Positions 1-8,698 of a stretch of DNA of 64,000 nt are shown here, piece by piece. This DNA comes from CAWDPQ01 sp049642465 (GTDB taxonomy: Bacteria; Acidobacteriota; Vicinamibacteria; Vicinamibacterales; 2-12-FULL-66-21). How positions within the stretch are numbered: position 1 is the stretch's first letter; each line of letters starts with the position of its first letter. The DNA lies in contig JBAROV010000148.1 of assembly GCA_049642465.1 (NCBI GenBank), positions 23,092-87,091 of the forward strand, written 5' to 3'. Under the pieces are notes generated by a model. The model was given only the letters and a program-made list of their open reading frames with translations. It had not been told where the DNA came from and did not search any database. The translations under genes were made by a program, and so were the position numbers.

Positions 1-1
1 G

Positions 2-373
2 AACCTCCCCTTCGATCAGGCAGACCAGTTGAAGCGTGGGCAGGCCGTCGACGGCCTGTCGTTTGACGAGGCTAAACCCGTCCTGCGGGCGGTGACCGAG
101 AACGTCATGCTGGAAATCCAGAAGACGTTCGATTTCTTCAAGGCCACGGCGGCCTCCGAGCGCATCGATCGCATCATCGTCAGCGGCGGTGCATCCCGGG
201 CCGAGGGTTTCACGGAAATGCTCACGGAGCGGTTTGAAGCACCGGTCGAACCATTCGATCCGTTCAAGCGCGTGTCGCTCGATGCGAAGAAGTTTCAGGC
301 GACGGCCGCCGAGGTGGCGCCCACCGTGGCGGTCGCTGTCGGCCTCGCCCTGCGACGTCCGGGGGACCGATGA
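2..373 (+). CDS. pilM: Type IV pilus assembly protein PilM, C-terminal part (5' end outside window)
   Basis: The reading frame is open from the left edge, so only the last ~123 residues are present. They carry the C-terminal actin/FtsA-like part of PilM, including the phosphate-loop-like stretch IIVSGGASRAEGF and the usual ending in which an AVAVGLALR helix closes the fold. PilM is the cytoplasmic ring protein that binds the N-terminus of PilN and links the pilus motors to the inner-membrane PilNO complex. Its stop overlaps the pilN start (ATGA), and pilN, pilO, pilP and pilQ follow in the canonical order, which makes the call secure despite the truncation. Confidence 0.9.
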   Translation, partial: NLPFDQADQLKRGQAVDGLSFDEAKPVLRAVTENVMLEIQKTFDFFKATAASERIDRIIVSGGASRAEGFTEMLTERFEAPVEPFDPFKRVSLDAKKFQATAAEVAPTVAVAVGLALRRPGDR

Positions 374-993
374 TTCGCATCAATCTCCTGGCCGTCGAGC
401 GCGAGCGGACCAAGAAAACCCGGGTCGTCATTTCCGCGGCGCAGCGGGCCACGATTGGCGCCTCCTTGATTCTCCTCGCCACCGTCCTCGGCGTGGCCTG
501 GTGGTTCTGGTCGCTCCGGCAACAGTCTCAACAACTGGACGAAGACATCGCGCGTGCCGAAGTTCAGACGCAGCAGCTGCGATCGGTCCTCGCACAAGTA
601 CAGAAATTCGAAGCTCGGAAAGCGCAGCTTCAACAGCGTGTCTCGCTCATCGAGCAGCTGCGTAACGGCCAATCGGCGCCCGTGCACGTGTTCGATGAGA
701 TCAGCAAGAGCCTGCCGGATCGCCTCTGGCTGACCGATCTGACGCAAACCAGTAACGAATTCACGATTTCGGGGATGACGACGTCGATGAGCGGTGTGTC
801 GGACTTCATCGCCAACCTTGAAGCGACACGCTGGTTCAAGCGGCCGGTGGAAATCGTGGACAGTCAGGTGCAGACCGACGCCAAGGCGGGCGATCTGGTG
901 AAGTTTTCGGTCAAAGCGGCGTTTCAGGATCCGGACGCGCCGGCCGCGCCGGCCGTGCCGGCAGGCAGAGGCGGTGCCGCGGCTCGCCCCTAG
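370..993 (+). CDS. pilN: Type IV pilus inner-membrane protein PilN
   Basis: This 207-residue protein begins MIRINLL, the short cytoplasmic motif that PilN inserts into PilM. A single membrane helix follows at about residues 28-47 (ASLILLATVLGVAWWFW). Next come a periplasmic coiled coil (about 50-100) and a ferredoxin-like domain with the family phrase LPDRLWLTDL. PilN pairs with PilO in the alignment complex between inner membrane and secretin. The start overlaps the pilM stop by 4 bp, implying translational coupling. The C-terminus is an Ala/Pro/Gly-rich tail. Assignment rests on motif, topology and gene order. Confidence 0.93.
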   Translation: MIRINLLAVERERTKKTRVVISAAQRATIGASLILLATVLGVAWWFWSLRQQSQQLDEDIARAEVQTQQLRSVLAQVQKFEARKAQLQQRVSLIEQLRNGQSAPVHVFDEISKSLPDRLWLTDLTQTSNEFTISGMTTSMSGVSDFIANLEATRWFKRPVEIVDSQVQTDAKAGDLVKFSVKAAFQDPDAPAAPAVPAGRGGAAARP

Positions 994-1040
994 GCGAACC
1001 GGGACGGCACGTTATGGACCAATAGGGCAAACAGGCATCG

Positions 1041-1655
1041 ATGGATCTCTCGCTCAGCAAGCTTCCGTGGTATGCGCAAATCGGCGCGTTTGTCGTCGTC
1101 TGCCTGGGCGCCGTGTTCGGGTTCTGGAAGTTCTACGTCGAAGAAGTGCAGTCGGACATCGCTCTGAAGCAGACGCGTTTGACGGCGCTCAGAGCCGACA
1201 TCGACAAGGGCGTGAAGACGGCACGTCAGCTGCCGCAGTTCGAACAGCAGGTGACCACGCTCGAACAGCGCCTCGAGGGACTGCGCCAGGTCCTGCCCGA
1301 AGAGAAGGACGTCGCCGACACACTGCGCCGCATTCAGAGTCTGGCCACGAAGTCGAACCTGCAGCTGCAGAAATTCCAGCCGGGCAAGGTGGTGCAGCAG
1401 AAGCTCTACGCGGAGATTCCGTACAAGCTGCAGGCCGAAGGCACGTACCACAATCTCGGGTACTTCTTCGATCAGATCAGCAAGTTCCCGCGAATCATCA
1501 ACATCAGCGAGATTTCGGTGAAGGCGAAGACGCCGCCGGAACCAAACGCCACGATCGTCGCGGATCTGGTGGCGACCACGTTCGTGTTGCAGGAAGGCAA
1601 GGGCGCAGCTGGCAAGCCGGGCACGGTCCCGAAGCAGCCGTCGCTCTCAAAGTAG
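1041..1655 (+). CDS. pilO: Type IV pilus inner-membrane protein PilO
   Basis: This 204-residue protein has one N-terminal membrane helix (about residues 12-30, YAQIGAFVVVCLGAVFGFW), a coiled coil (about 40-85) and a C-terminal ferredoxin-like domain containing LPEEKDVADTLRRIQ and the typical YHNLGYFFDQISKFPRIINI stretch. This is the PilO signature, in which the YHxLxxF segment precedes the core fold. It would heterodimerise with PilN and contact PilP in the periplasm. It lies 47 bp after pilN and 3 bp before pilP, all on one strand, so one operon is likely. Confidence 0.93.
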   Translation: MDLSLSKLPWYAQIGAFVVVCLGAVFGFWKFYVEEVQSDIALKQTRLTALRADIDKGVKTARQLPQFEQQVTTLEQRLEGLRQVLPEEKDVADTLRRIQSLATKSNLQLQKFQPGKVVQQKLYAEIPYKLQAEGTYHNLGYFFDQISKFPRIINISEISVKAKTPPEPNATIVADLVATTFVLQEGKGAAGKPGTVPKQPSLSK

Positions 1656-1658
1656 GCC

Positions 1659-2168
1659 ATGACGATTCTTCGAAGCTCCGTGTTTGCCGTCAGCGCTGCA
1701 GCGGTGCTCTTTGCCGCCGCGCTGTCAACGGCCCAGACGCCAGCCCCCAATCCGCCGCCGGCGCAAACGGCAAAACCGGCGCAGGCGCCGGCACCGCCTC
1801 CGCCGCCGGCCTACACCTACGAGCCGGAAGGACGCCGGGATCCTTTCGTCAGCCTGCTCGCGCGCGGAAGCGATCCGACGTCAGCGGCCAGCCGGCCACC
1901 AGGATTGCCCGGGCTCCTCATCAACGAAGTGATCGTGAAAGGCATCGTCCGCGACCGCACGGGATTCATCGCGATGGTGCAAGGGCCCGATACGAAAACC
2001 TTCATCGTGCGGAGCGGCGACAAGTTGATGGACGGAACGGTGAAATCAATCACGGCCGACACCGTGGTGTTCTCGCAAGACGTGAACGATCCGCTGTCGC
2101 TCGTTAAACAGAGGGAGGTCCGCAAGGCGGTGCGGCCACTCGAAGATCAGCGGGGAGGCCGCGGATGA
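1659..2168 (+). CDS. pilP: Type IV pilus assembly protein PilP
   Basis: This 169-residue protein has an N-terminal signal-like segment (SSVFAVSAAAVLFAAALSTAQT). A Pro/Ala-rich linker follows to about residue 48. The C-terminal PilP/GspC homology-region domain starts at the family phrase EGRRDPFVSLL and continues through VIVKGIVRDRTGFIAMVQGP and IVRSGDKLMDGTV. PilP bridges PilNO to the PilQ secretin. Most PilP proteins are lipoproteins, but no clear lipobox cysteine is visible here, so it may be a signal-anchored or soluble variant. The stop overlaps the pilQ start (ATGA). Confidence 0.9.
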   Translation: MTILRSSVFAVSAAAVLFAAALSTAQTPAPNPPPAQTAKPAQAPAPPPPPAYTYEPEGRRDPFVSLLARGSDPTSAASRPPGLPGLLINEVIVKGIVRDRTGFIAMVQGPDTKTFIVRSGDKLMDGTVKSITADTVVFSQDVNDPLSLVKQREVRKAVRPLEDQRGGRG

Positions 2169-4864
2169 CCGCCGGAGGCTCGAGACGGGATGCCGTTGAG
2201 AAAGCGGACGCGATGATCGCTCACCTAACAGTGACCCAGAGGAGACGTTTTCGTGCTGCGGCCGCCGCCGTGGCCGTTGTTGCGGCGATTGCTACCGCCG
2301 GGAGCCTGCTGCTGTCGGCCGAAGACGCTCCGGTCCGGTTGCTCGGCGTCAGCAGCGACGGCAGCGCCATTGTCATTGAAGCCACAGAGCCAGTCGCCTA
2401 TTCCGTGACAAAGCCCGACGCCTGGACTCTGCTCATCGATCTGCGGAACGTCACCGTTGACGGAGCGACGAATCAGGTCGCGCGCACCGCGGCGGTCACC
2501 AGCGTGAGCCTCGAGCAGAAGAGCACAGTAGACGGACACGAGCTCGCACGCGTTCGGCTGTCGCTCGCCCGACCGGCGGAACATAAGGTTCGCAGCGCGC
2601 GCAACACGATCCGGGTGGAACTGGCTGCCGCACGAACGCCACCCCTCGAGACCAAGGCTCGGCCGGCAGTGGTTCCGTCAGCAAGAGCCACGGCGCCTGC
2701 TGCGGTCGCGGCGGCGCTCCCCGGAGCGGGAGAAGCCACGCTCATCGATCGGGTTGTGGCGACCCGCATCGGCGATGGTGTTGTCGTCACGCTCGGAGGC
2801 AACGGTGAACTCGTCCCGGCCAGCGTGACGGAATCCCGCGATCTTCCGCGCCGTCTGGTGCTCGATTTTCCAGGCGTGGCTCCGAAGGCTGCACCGCAGA
2901 CTCCGGTCGCCGGCAACCTCGTTCGGCAGGTCCGAATTGCGGCAAACAGTCACAATCCCCTCGTTACTCGCGTCGTGATGGAGCTGGCCGAGGGCGTGAC
3001 GTATCACGTCCAGCGTGCCGGCGAAGGTGGACGCGACCTGTCGGTGGTGTTCGAACCGGCGCAGCAGAACGGCGTCGTCATGCTGGCCCCCGGGGATGCG
3101 CCGGCCTCTCCTGCCGACACAGAGCCGGAGCCGCCGCTGACGATGGAGCAGGCGCTGGCCAATGCGGCGTCGTTGACGCCAACCGATGCCCCGGCGCCGG
3201 ATCCGTTTTCCGCGCTCCAGCTCGGGCCGTCCCAGGCACAGCCGGCCGCTGTATCGACGCCGGCACCGGCACGTCCGACCAATACGCGGCCGGCGGCGCG
3301 CCCGACTGTGCGGAACGCCGTGCAAACGCCTGCGCAGCCGACCGAAGTGGCGGCGCGTACGACACAACAGGCGGAGCAGCCGCCGCCGGCACCGCAGCGC
3401 CCGGCAAGGCAGGAACCACAGCAGACCGCTCCTGCGCCGCAACGTCCGGCCACGCAAACTGCGCCGGCACAAACTCCAGCGCCGCAGTCGACGCAGATGC
3501 AACCGCAGAGGGCGCCGGCACCGCAGCCCCCTCCGCCTGCGACCCCCACCGCCAACACGATGCAACAGCAGATTGTCGGGGCGCAGGAGAAGAAGTACAG
3601 CGGGCACCCCATCACGATGGACTTTCAGGGCGTTGACCTGCGCTCGGTGCTGCGCACCTTCGCGGAGATCAGCGGCTTGAACATGGTCATCGACCCTGAC
3701 GTGCAGGGCACGGTGGACATGATCCTGACCGACGTGCCGTGGGACCAGGCGCTTGAAGTGATCCTGCGCGGGAACAATCTCGACTACACGGTGGACGGTT
3801 CAATCGTACGGGTCGCGAAGATCGACACGCTGAAGAAGGAGCAGGAGTCGAAGCAGCAGCTCGCCAAGGTTTCCGCCGATGCCGGGACGCTCGCTGTTCG
3901 CACCTTCACGCTGAGCTACGCCAAGGCGACGGCCGCGGCACCTCTGGTCAAGCGCGCAGTGCTTTCGCCGCGCGGCGACGTGCAGATCGACGAACGCACG
4001 AATACGCTCATCATCACCGACCTCCCGGCCAGGCTCGATACGGTGCAGCAGTTGCTCAATACGCTGGACCGCGCAGAGCCGCAGGTGGAAGTTGAAGCGC
4101 GCGTCGTGCAGACGACCCGTGAGTTTGCTCAGGCGGTTGGCATCCAGTGGGGCCTGAACGGGCGCGTCGCTCCGGAGCTCGGCAATTCGCCTCCGCTCGC
4201 GTTTCCGAATCGCGGCACCCTGGGCGGACGCACGGGTGCAGCCCAGGGACCGACGGGCGACCCACGGGCCGGGATCCTCGAGACGGCCAGCAATGCCGTC
4301 AACCTTGGTGTGCCCGGTGCCTCCTCCGCGATCGGACTGGCGCTCGGCTCGATCAACGGCGCGTTCAACCTCGACGTCGCGCTGTCGGCACTCGAACGCT
4401 CGGGTAAAGGACGGATTCTCTCGACGCCGCGCCTGACGACCCAGAACAACATCGAAGCGGAAGTCGCGCAGGGCATCCAGATTCCGATTCAGACCGTGGC
4501 GAATAACACCGTCACCGTCTCGTTCAAGGAAGCGGTGCTGGTGCTGAAAGTCACGCCGCAAATCACGACGGCGGGAACGGTCATCATGCGGATTCTCGTG
4601 GAAAACGCCACCGCCGACTTCAGCCGGCAGGTGAACGGCATTCCGCCGATTGACACGCAGCGCGCGAACACGACGGTGCAGGTCAACGACGGCTCGACCA
4701 CCATCATCGGCGGCATCTTCGTGAGCCAGGAACAGTACGCGAACGAGCGGACGCCGGTGCTGCACCGCATCCCGCTGCTCGGCTGGCTGTTCCGTCGCGA
4801 CTCACAGACGGATCAGAGCCGCGAGTTGCTCATTTTCATTACGCCGCGCATCTTGAGGGGCTAG
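2165..4864 (+). CDS. pilQ: Type IV pilus secretin PilQ
   Basis: This 899-residue protein has a membrane/signal segment near residues 30-50. Two AMIN-like beta domains (about 55-150 and 190-295), which bind peptidoglycan in this family, precede a long Pro/Gln/Ala linker (about 320-470). An STN/N0 domain starts near HPITMDFQGVDLRSVL, followed by N1 and the C-terminal secretin barrel ending in PLLGWLFRRD and a LLIFITPRIL tail, all diagnostic. It forms the outer-membrane pore for the pilus. The start chosen overlaps pilP by 4 bp; an internal Met at residue 17 would give a more conventional signal peptide. The linker is longer than in proteobacterial PilQ. Confidence 0.93.
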   Translation: MTAGGSRRDAVEKADAMIAHLTVTQRRRFRAAAAAVAVVAAIATAGSLLLSAEDAPVRLLGVSSDGSAIVIEATEPVAYSVTKPDAWTLLIDLRNVTVDGATNQVARTAAVTSVSLEQKSTVDGHELARVRLSLARPAEHKVRSARNTIRVELAAARTPPLETKARPAVVPSARATAPAAVAAALPGAGEATLIDRVVATRIGDGVVVTLGGNGELVPASVTESRDLPRRLVLDFPGVAPKAAPQTPVAGNLVRQVRIAANSHNPLVTRVVMELAEGVTYHVQRAGEGGRDLSVVFEPAQQNGVVMLAPGDAPASPADTEPEPPLTMEQALANAASLTPTDAPAPDPFSALQLGPSQAQPAAVSTPAPARPTNTRPAARPTVRNAVQTPAQPTEVAARTTQQAEQPPPAPQRPARQEPQQTAPAPQRPATQTAPAQTPAPQSTQMQPQRAPAPQPPPPATPTANTMQQQIVGAQEKKYSGHPITMDFQGVDLRSVLRTFAEISGLNMVIDPDVQGTVDMILTDVPWDQALEVILRGNNLDYTVDGSIVRVAKIDTLKKEQESKQQLAKVSADAGTLAVRTFTLSYAKATAAAPLVKRAVLSPRGDVQIDERTNTLIITDLPARLDTVQQLLNTLDRAEPQVEVEARVVQTTREFAQAVGIQWGLNGRVAPELGNSPPLAFPNRGTLGGRTGAAQGPTGDPRAGILETASNAVNLGVPGASSAIGLALGSINGAFNLDVALSALERSGKGRILSTPRLTTQNNIEAEVAQGIQIPIQTVANNTVTVSFKEAVLVLKVTPQITTAGTVIMRILVENATADFSRQVNGIPPIDTQRANTTVQVNDGSTTIIGGIFVSQEQYANERTPVLHRIPLLGWLFRRDSQTDQSRELLIFITPRILRG

Positions 4865-4869
4865 GACAA

Positions 4870-5514
4870 ATGACACCCGCAGCAGTTGAAATCGGCAGTC
4901 GTCGCAAGGCGGTTTGGGGTTCCAGGGCCTGTGCGATCGTTTTTGCGACAGCCGTCGCATTCAGCACGTCGTGTGGCAACGCGGTGCGTCAGGGCACTGG
5001 CGGATCGTTTCTGATCGTGTCCTCGATGGAAGCGGCGCCCGGCGCCGAGCCGACGGACTTCGGCAACACGCTCCTCTCGGACGTGATCACGGTGGTTGAC
5101 GATGTGCCGACGTTTTTCAACGACGTTGGCCGCGTCACGTTCCGGCTGGGGTTGAAAGACCCCGGTGCTCCGACGTCGCCGACCACGCCTGGGCAAAACG
5201 ACGCAATCACGATCAACCGTTACCACGTCAAGTTCTTCCGCGCCGACGGCCGGAATACCCCAGGTGTCGACGTCCCCTATGAGTTCGATGGCGCGTTTAC
5301 GTTGACGGTGTCCGGTGGTGACGCGTCTGCGGGTTTCACGCTCGTGAGAAACGCCGCGAAGATGGAAGCACCTCTGGCGGCGCTCAGGTTCAACGGTGTA
5401 GTCCTCACCACGATCGCGGAAGTGACGTTCTACGGAGCCGATCAGACGGGACACGAAGTCAGCGCGACGGCGCGCATCACGATTGATTTCGCAAACTTTG
5501 GAGATCCCAGCTAG
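4870..5514 (+). CDS. Putative lipoprotein in the pilus operon, function unknown
   Basis: This 214-residue protein starts 5 bp after the pilQ stop. It has an N-terminal hydrophobic stretch (ACAIVFATAVAFSTSCGN) ending in a cysteine that could be a lipobox, although STSC is not ideal. The rest is a beta-rich sequence with regular hydrophobic alternation and no motif I recognise. Its place immediately behind pilMNOPQ and ahead of another lipoprotein suggests an envelope protein co-transcribed with the pilus machinery. The coding call is good because of operon spacing and composition. No function is assigned. Confidence 0.75.
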   Translation: MTPAAVEIGSRRKAVWGSRACAIVFATAVAFSTSCGNAVRQGTGGSFLIVSSMEAAPGAEPTDFGNTLLSDVITVVDDVPTFFNDVGRVTFRLGLKDPGAPTSPTTPGQNDAITINRYHVKFFRADGRNTPGVDVPYEFDGAFTLTVSGGDASAGFTLVRNAAKMEAPLAALRFNGVVLTTIAEVTFYGADQTGHEVSATARITIDFANFGDPS

Positions 5515-5554
5515 CACTCGTCATCCAGGACCGGCCAAGCGGCCGGCAACACAT

Positions 5555-6604
5555 ATGAAGCATCGATCCCTCGTCGGTGGAATGTTCGTGCTCGCAGCGC
5601 TCTTGAGCGCGTGCACGATGAAGAAGCAGGAAGCGCCGGATTTTACCGGTCCGTCCGAGTTTGGGACCTCGGTCGTCGTGTCGATCTCGCCCGACGTGCT
5701 GCCGCAGGATGGCGCATCGCAGAGCGTGGTCACCGTGACCGCCCGCGGCCCGAACGGCCAACCGGTCGCGAATCTGGCGCTGCGGGCCGAGATCCGCGTC
5801 AACGGCACGCCAATGGACTTTGGATCCCTCTCAGCGCGCAGCATCGTGACTGGCAGCGATGGGAAGGCGACATTTGTATACACGGCGCCGACCTCGCTCG
5901 GTGTCGCCGTCGATCCGTTCACGATCGTCGACATCGTGGTGACACCGGTCGGCAGCGATTTCAACAACTCCGCACAGCGGTCCGCATCGGTGCGTCTGGT
6001 ACACAATGGGCCCGTTGCACCGGCGGACGGGTTGGCGCCGTACTTCACCTTCTCACCGACGAACCCGCAGGATCATCAGGTCGTGTTGTTCAGCGCGTGT
6101 AACGATCCTCAGCGGCCGTGCGCGCCGGCGAACAATCCGATCTTCACGTATTCGTGGAACTTCGGCGACGGGCGTACCGCCACCGGCCAGAGCGTGGCGC
6201 ACGACTACTTCTCGCCGGGAACTTACCTGGTGCAGTTGACCGTCACCGATGGCTACGGCCGCTCAGCAACGTCGTCTCAGACGATGAGCGTGGGCGCGGG
6301 TGTGAATCCGACGGCAGTCATCACCTTCTCGCCGCAGGATCCGCTGCCCGGAACCACTGTGCAGTTCAACGCGTTGTCGAGCCGGGCTGCGCCGGGACGA
6401 ACCATTGTCAGCTACTCGTGGGACTTCGGCGACGGCACGAGTGGCAGCGGCGTTCAGACCTCGCATCTCTATCCGAACATCGGTAACTTCAACGTGACGC
6501 TCGTCGTCACCGACGATGTTGGTCGGACGGGTGTGGCGACGCAGGTGATCCCGGTACAGATTCCGGATGAGGAAGGGGTCGCGCCGGCCCGAAAGAAGAG
6601 GTAG
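5555..6604 (+). CDS. PKD-domain lipoprotein
   Basis: I place the start at the ATG giving MKHRSLVGGMFVLAALLSAC, a textbook lipoprotein signal with lipobox LLSAC; the frame is open further upstream but without a signal. After the signal comes an Ig-like (Big_1-type) domain with VVTVTARGPNGQPVAN. Two PKD domains follow, at about residues 175-250 and 255-330, each with the YSWNFGDG/YSWDFGDG core and a TVTDGYGR/VVTDDVGR strand. PKD domains usually mediate protein or glycan contacts outside the cell. It follows the pil genes on the same strand and may be a surface or pilus-associated factor. Confidence 0.85.
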   Translation: MKHRSLVGGMFVLAALLSACTMKKQEAPDFTGPSEFGTSVVVSISPDVLPQDGASQSVVTVTARGPNGQPVANLALRAEIRVNGTPMDFGSLSARSIVTGSDGKATFVYTAPTSLGVAVDPFTIVDIVVTPVGSDFNNSAQRSASVRLVHNGPVAPADGLAPYFTFSPTNPQDHQVVLFSACNDPQRPCAPANNPIFTYSWNFGDGRTATGQSVAHDYFSPGTYLVQLTVTDGYGRSATSSQTMSVGAGVNPTAVITFSPQDPLPGTTVQFNALSSRAAPGRTIVSYSWDFGDGTSGSGVQTSHLYPNIGNFNVTLVVTDDVGRTGVATQVIPVQIPDEEGVAPARKKR

Positions 6605-6619
6605 TACACTCCGCGACCA

Positions 6620-7486
6620 ATGGCCGAAAGCCCTCGAATCGAGGAATTAAAGCGCCGGGTCCAGGTGGACCCGGCGTCGATCGCGTTCGCGGCGCTCGCC
6701 GAAGAATACCGACGCGCCGGACGATTCGACGAAGCCATCACGACCTGTCAGTCAGGCCTTCAACGACACCCGGCATATCTCTCCGCGCGCGTGACGCTCG
6801 GCCGCGCGCTGCTCGAACTCGGACGCTTCGACGAGGCGCGCCAGGAACTCGAACACGTTCTGCGCGCCGCACCTGAGAATCTCGCTGCGATTCGCGGCCT
6901 GGCAGAAATTCATCATCGTCGCGGCGAGCTGCCCGAGGCGCTCGAGCAATATCGTTCGGCGCTGCAAGTGGCGAAGCACGACAGCGAAATCGAAGAAGCT
7001 GTCGATCAGATTTCCAAGCAGGTCGGGTCTCATCCAGCGGCGCCGGAGCACGAGGCCGCTCGAGAGCAGCACGCTGAGCCAGCGGCCGCGACACCGATGC
7101 CTGCGGTAAAGCCGATTCAGCTCGTCAACCGCCCCGCAGCGGCACCCGTGGTTGAACCAGAGCCTCAGGCCGTCGAACCAGAGCCTCCGGTGGCAGAACC
7201 CGAATTTGCGTTTGTTGAACTTGAAACTGCGTTCGTAGAACCTGAACCTACGTTCGTGGAACCTGAACCTGCGTTCGTAGAACCGGAACCTACGTTCGTG
7301 GAACCGGAACCTGCGTTCGTGGAACCGGAACCTGCTGCGATGGTTGCAGCTGAAGCGCCGACGCTCCATGATGAAACTCAGGTGAAGCCCGATCCTGGCC
7401 TCCTGGCCCTTGAAGGTTTTCTCGGAGGCATCCTTCGAGAGAAGGAAGCGCTTACCGCGAGCGCCCGCCCTCGCACTGCGCGCTAA
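6620..7486 (+). CDS. TPR-repeat protein with Val-Glu-Pro tandem repeat
   Basis: This 288-residue protein has at least three tetratricopeptide-type helix pairs in residues 10-130 (AFAALAEEYRRAGRFDEAI, SARVTLGRALLELGRFDEAR, GLAEIHHRRGELPEALEQY). The C-terminal half is low-complexity, with 7-residue units of the form A/T-F-V-E-P-E-P repeated six times and encoded by a 21-bp DNA repeat. No signal peptide is seen, so it is probably cytoplasmic. It sits 15 bp after the PKD lipoprotein and may be the last gene of the pilus operon. TPR proteins scaffold complexes; the partner is unknown. Confidence 0.85.
   Translation: MAESPRIEELKRRVQVDPASIAFAALAEEYRRAGRFDEAITTCQSGLQRHPAYLSARVTLGRALLELGRFDEARQELEHVLRAAPENLAAIRGLAEIHHRRGELPEALEQYRSALQVAKHDSEIEEAVDQISKQVGSHPAAPEHEAAREQHAEPAAATPMPAVKPIQLVNRPAAAPVVEPEPQAVEPEPPVAEPEFAFVELETAFVEPEPTFVEPEPAFVEPEPTFVEPEPAFVEPEPAAMVAAEAPTLHDETQVKPDPGLLALEGFLGGILREKEALTASARPRTAR
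7208..7333 (+). repeat. 21-bp tandem repeat, six units, coding for (A/T)FVEPEP
   Basis: Six consecutive 21-bp units read gcgttcgtagaacctgaacct with variation. The first unit is the most diverged (ELET for EPEP), and A/T at the first residue alternates between units. Length is an exact multiple of three, so copy-number change would not break the TPR gene. Such repeats are prone to slippage. Confidence 0.9.
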
Positions 7487-7499
7487 GCCGCGTCCGCTG

Positions 7500-8651
7500 A
7501 TGAGCGTTTCGGCATTTCCGTGGTTGTCAAGACTCACGTCCGTACGCGCGACGGCTGCGGATAACGATCTCGACGCCGTCGTGATCACCCACCCGCCGAA
7601 CGTCCGCTATTTGAGCGGCTTTGCCGGCAGCACGGGTGTGCTTGTGATCGAGCGCGAGCGGTGCAGCCTCGTCGTGGATTCCCGATACATCACGTCCGCT
7701 CGAGAGCTGGTGGCGGCACACCGCGAACTGGCATCGATGTCCGTGGTTCTGGCCACGCGCAGCGAGGACGAGACGATCGTCGAGTTGCTGCGTTCGACTG
7801 ATGCTCAGCGCATCGGCATCGAGGGCGCGTCGATGCCGGTGGCGCGGTTCAACCGTCTCTCAGCGGCGCTGGGGTCGCGCGCGGCAACATCACTTGATTC
7901 GGGGGTGCGGTGCCCGGTGCTGGTTGCCGCCGAGCGGCTCGTCGAACGCTCGCGGATCATCAAGGACGCACAGGAAGTCGAGACGCTGCGCCGAGCGGCA
8001 GCGCTCCTGTCCCGCGTGGCACGCACAGCGGTTCCCGGTCTCGTGCGTCCGGGCCGTCGAGAGGTCGATGTAGCGGCCGCGATCGACGCGGCGATGCGCG
8101 AGGCGGGATTTGAGCGTCCGGCTTTCGAAACGATCGTGGCCTCGGGCCCGCAAAGCGCCCTCCCGCACGCCCGTCCCACGCCACGCGTCCTGCAGGCAGG
8201 TGACCCGGTGCTGCTGGACTTCGGAGGTGTCTACGACGGATACTGCGTGGATTTGACGCGCACGGTTCAGCTGGCGCCGTCAAGTGACGAGTTTCGCCGT
8301 ATTTTCGTAGCCGTCATGGCGGCCCACGACGCGGCCGTCGCGGCTGTGCGGCCGGGAGTCCTGACGACCGATATCGATTACGCGGCCCGCCGCGTGCTCG
8401 AGCAACATGGCCTGGGTGAGGCATTCGGCCATGGCACCGGGCATGGACTGGGCCTTGAAGTCCACGAAGAACCCGGGATTTCGAAAGCGAATCCGGCCAG
8501 GCCGGGGGTACTCATCGAGCCCGGTATGGTGTTTACGATTGAACCGGGCGCCTACGTCCCTGGCACTGGCGGCGTGCGAATCGAAGACGACGTGCTCGTG
8601 ATCCCCGGCGGCTGTGAAGTGTTGACCGACGTGCCGAACGAAATCGGTTGA
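7500..8651 (+). CDS. M24 family Xaa-Pro aminopeptidase
   Basis: The protein has 383 residues from the ATG at 7500 (MSVSAFPW); the open frame extends 5' but overlaps the TPR gene. An N-terminal creatinase-like domain contains NVRYLSGFAGSTGVLVI. A pita-bread catalytic domain from about residue 150 carries the dinuclear metal ligands in LLDFGGVYDGYCVDLTRT (two Asp), FGHGTGHGLGLEVHE (His), IEPGMVFTIEPGAY (Glu) and GGVRIEDDV (Glu). This is the PepP/PepQ-like enzyme cleaving Xaa-Pro peptide bonds in the cytoplasm. It lies just ahead of accB, an arrangement frequent in several phyla. Confidence 0.92.
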   Translation: MSVSAFPWLSRLTSVRATAADNDLDAVVITHPPNVRYLSGFAGSTGVLVIERERCSLVVDSRYITSARELVAAHRELASMSVVLATRSEDETIVELLRSTDAQRIGIEGASMPVARFNRLSAALGSRAATSLDSGVRCPVLVAAERLVERSRIIKDAQEVETLRRAAALLSRVARTAVPGLVRPGRREVDVAAAIDAAMREAGFERPAFETIVASGPQSALPHARPTPRVLQAGDPVLLDFGGVYDGYCVDLTRTVQLAPSSDEFRRIFVAVMAAHDAAVAAVRPGVLTTDIDYAARRVLEQHGLGEAFGHGTGHGLGLEVHEEPGISKANPARPGVLIEPGMVFTIEPGAYVPGTGGVRIEDDVLVIPGGCEVLTDVPNEIG

Positions 8652-8698
8652 GAAGCTGCACGGAATGGCACGTTCGCGGGTATGGTTGACGGAGGCGG

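Noticed and set aside
974..2107. Long plus-strand frame overlapping pilO and pilP
   Set aside because: Arg/Gly/His-rich translation typical of an off-frame shadow; pilO and pilP in another frame have clear domains and start sites.
2678..3607. Minus-strand frame inside pilQ
   Set aside because: Consists almost only of Arg/Leu/Cys repeats complementary to the Pro/Gln linker of pilQ.
7208..7333. CRISPR or minisatellite outside genes
   Set aside because: The 21-bp repeat is continuous, without spacers, and codes in frame within the TPR gene.
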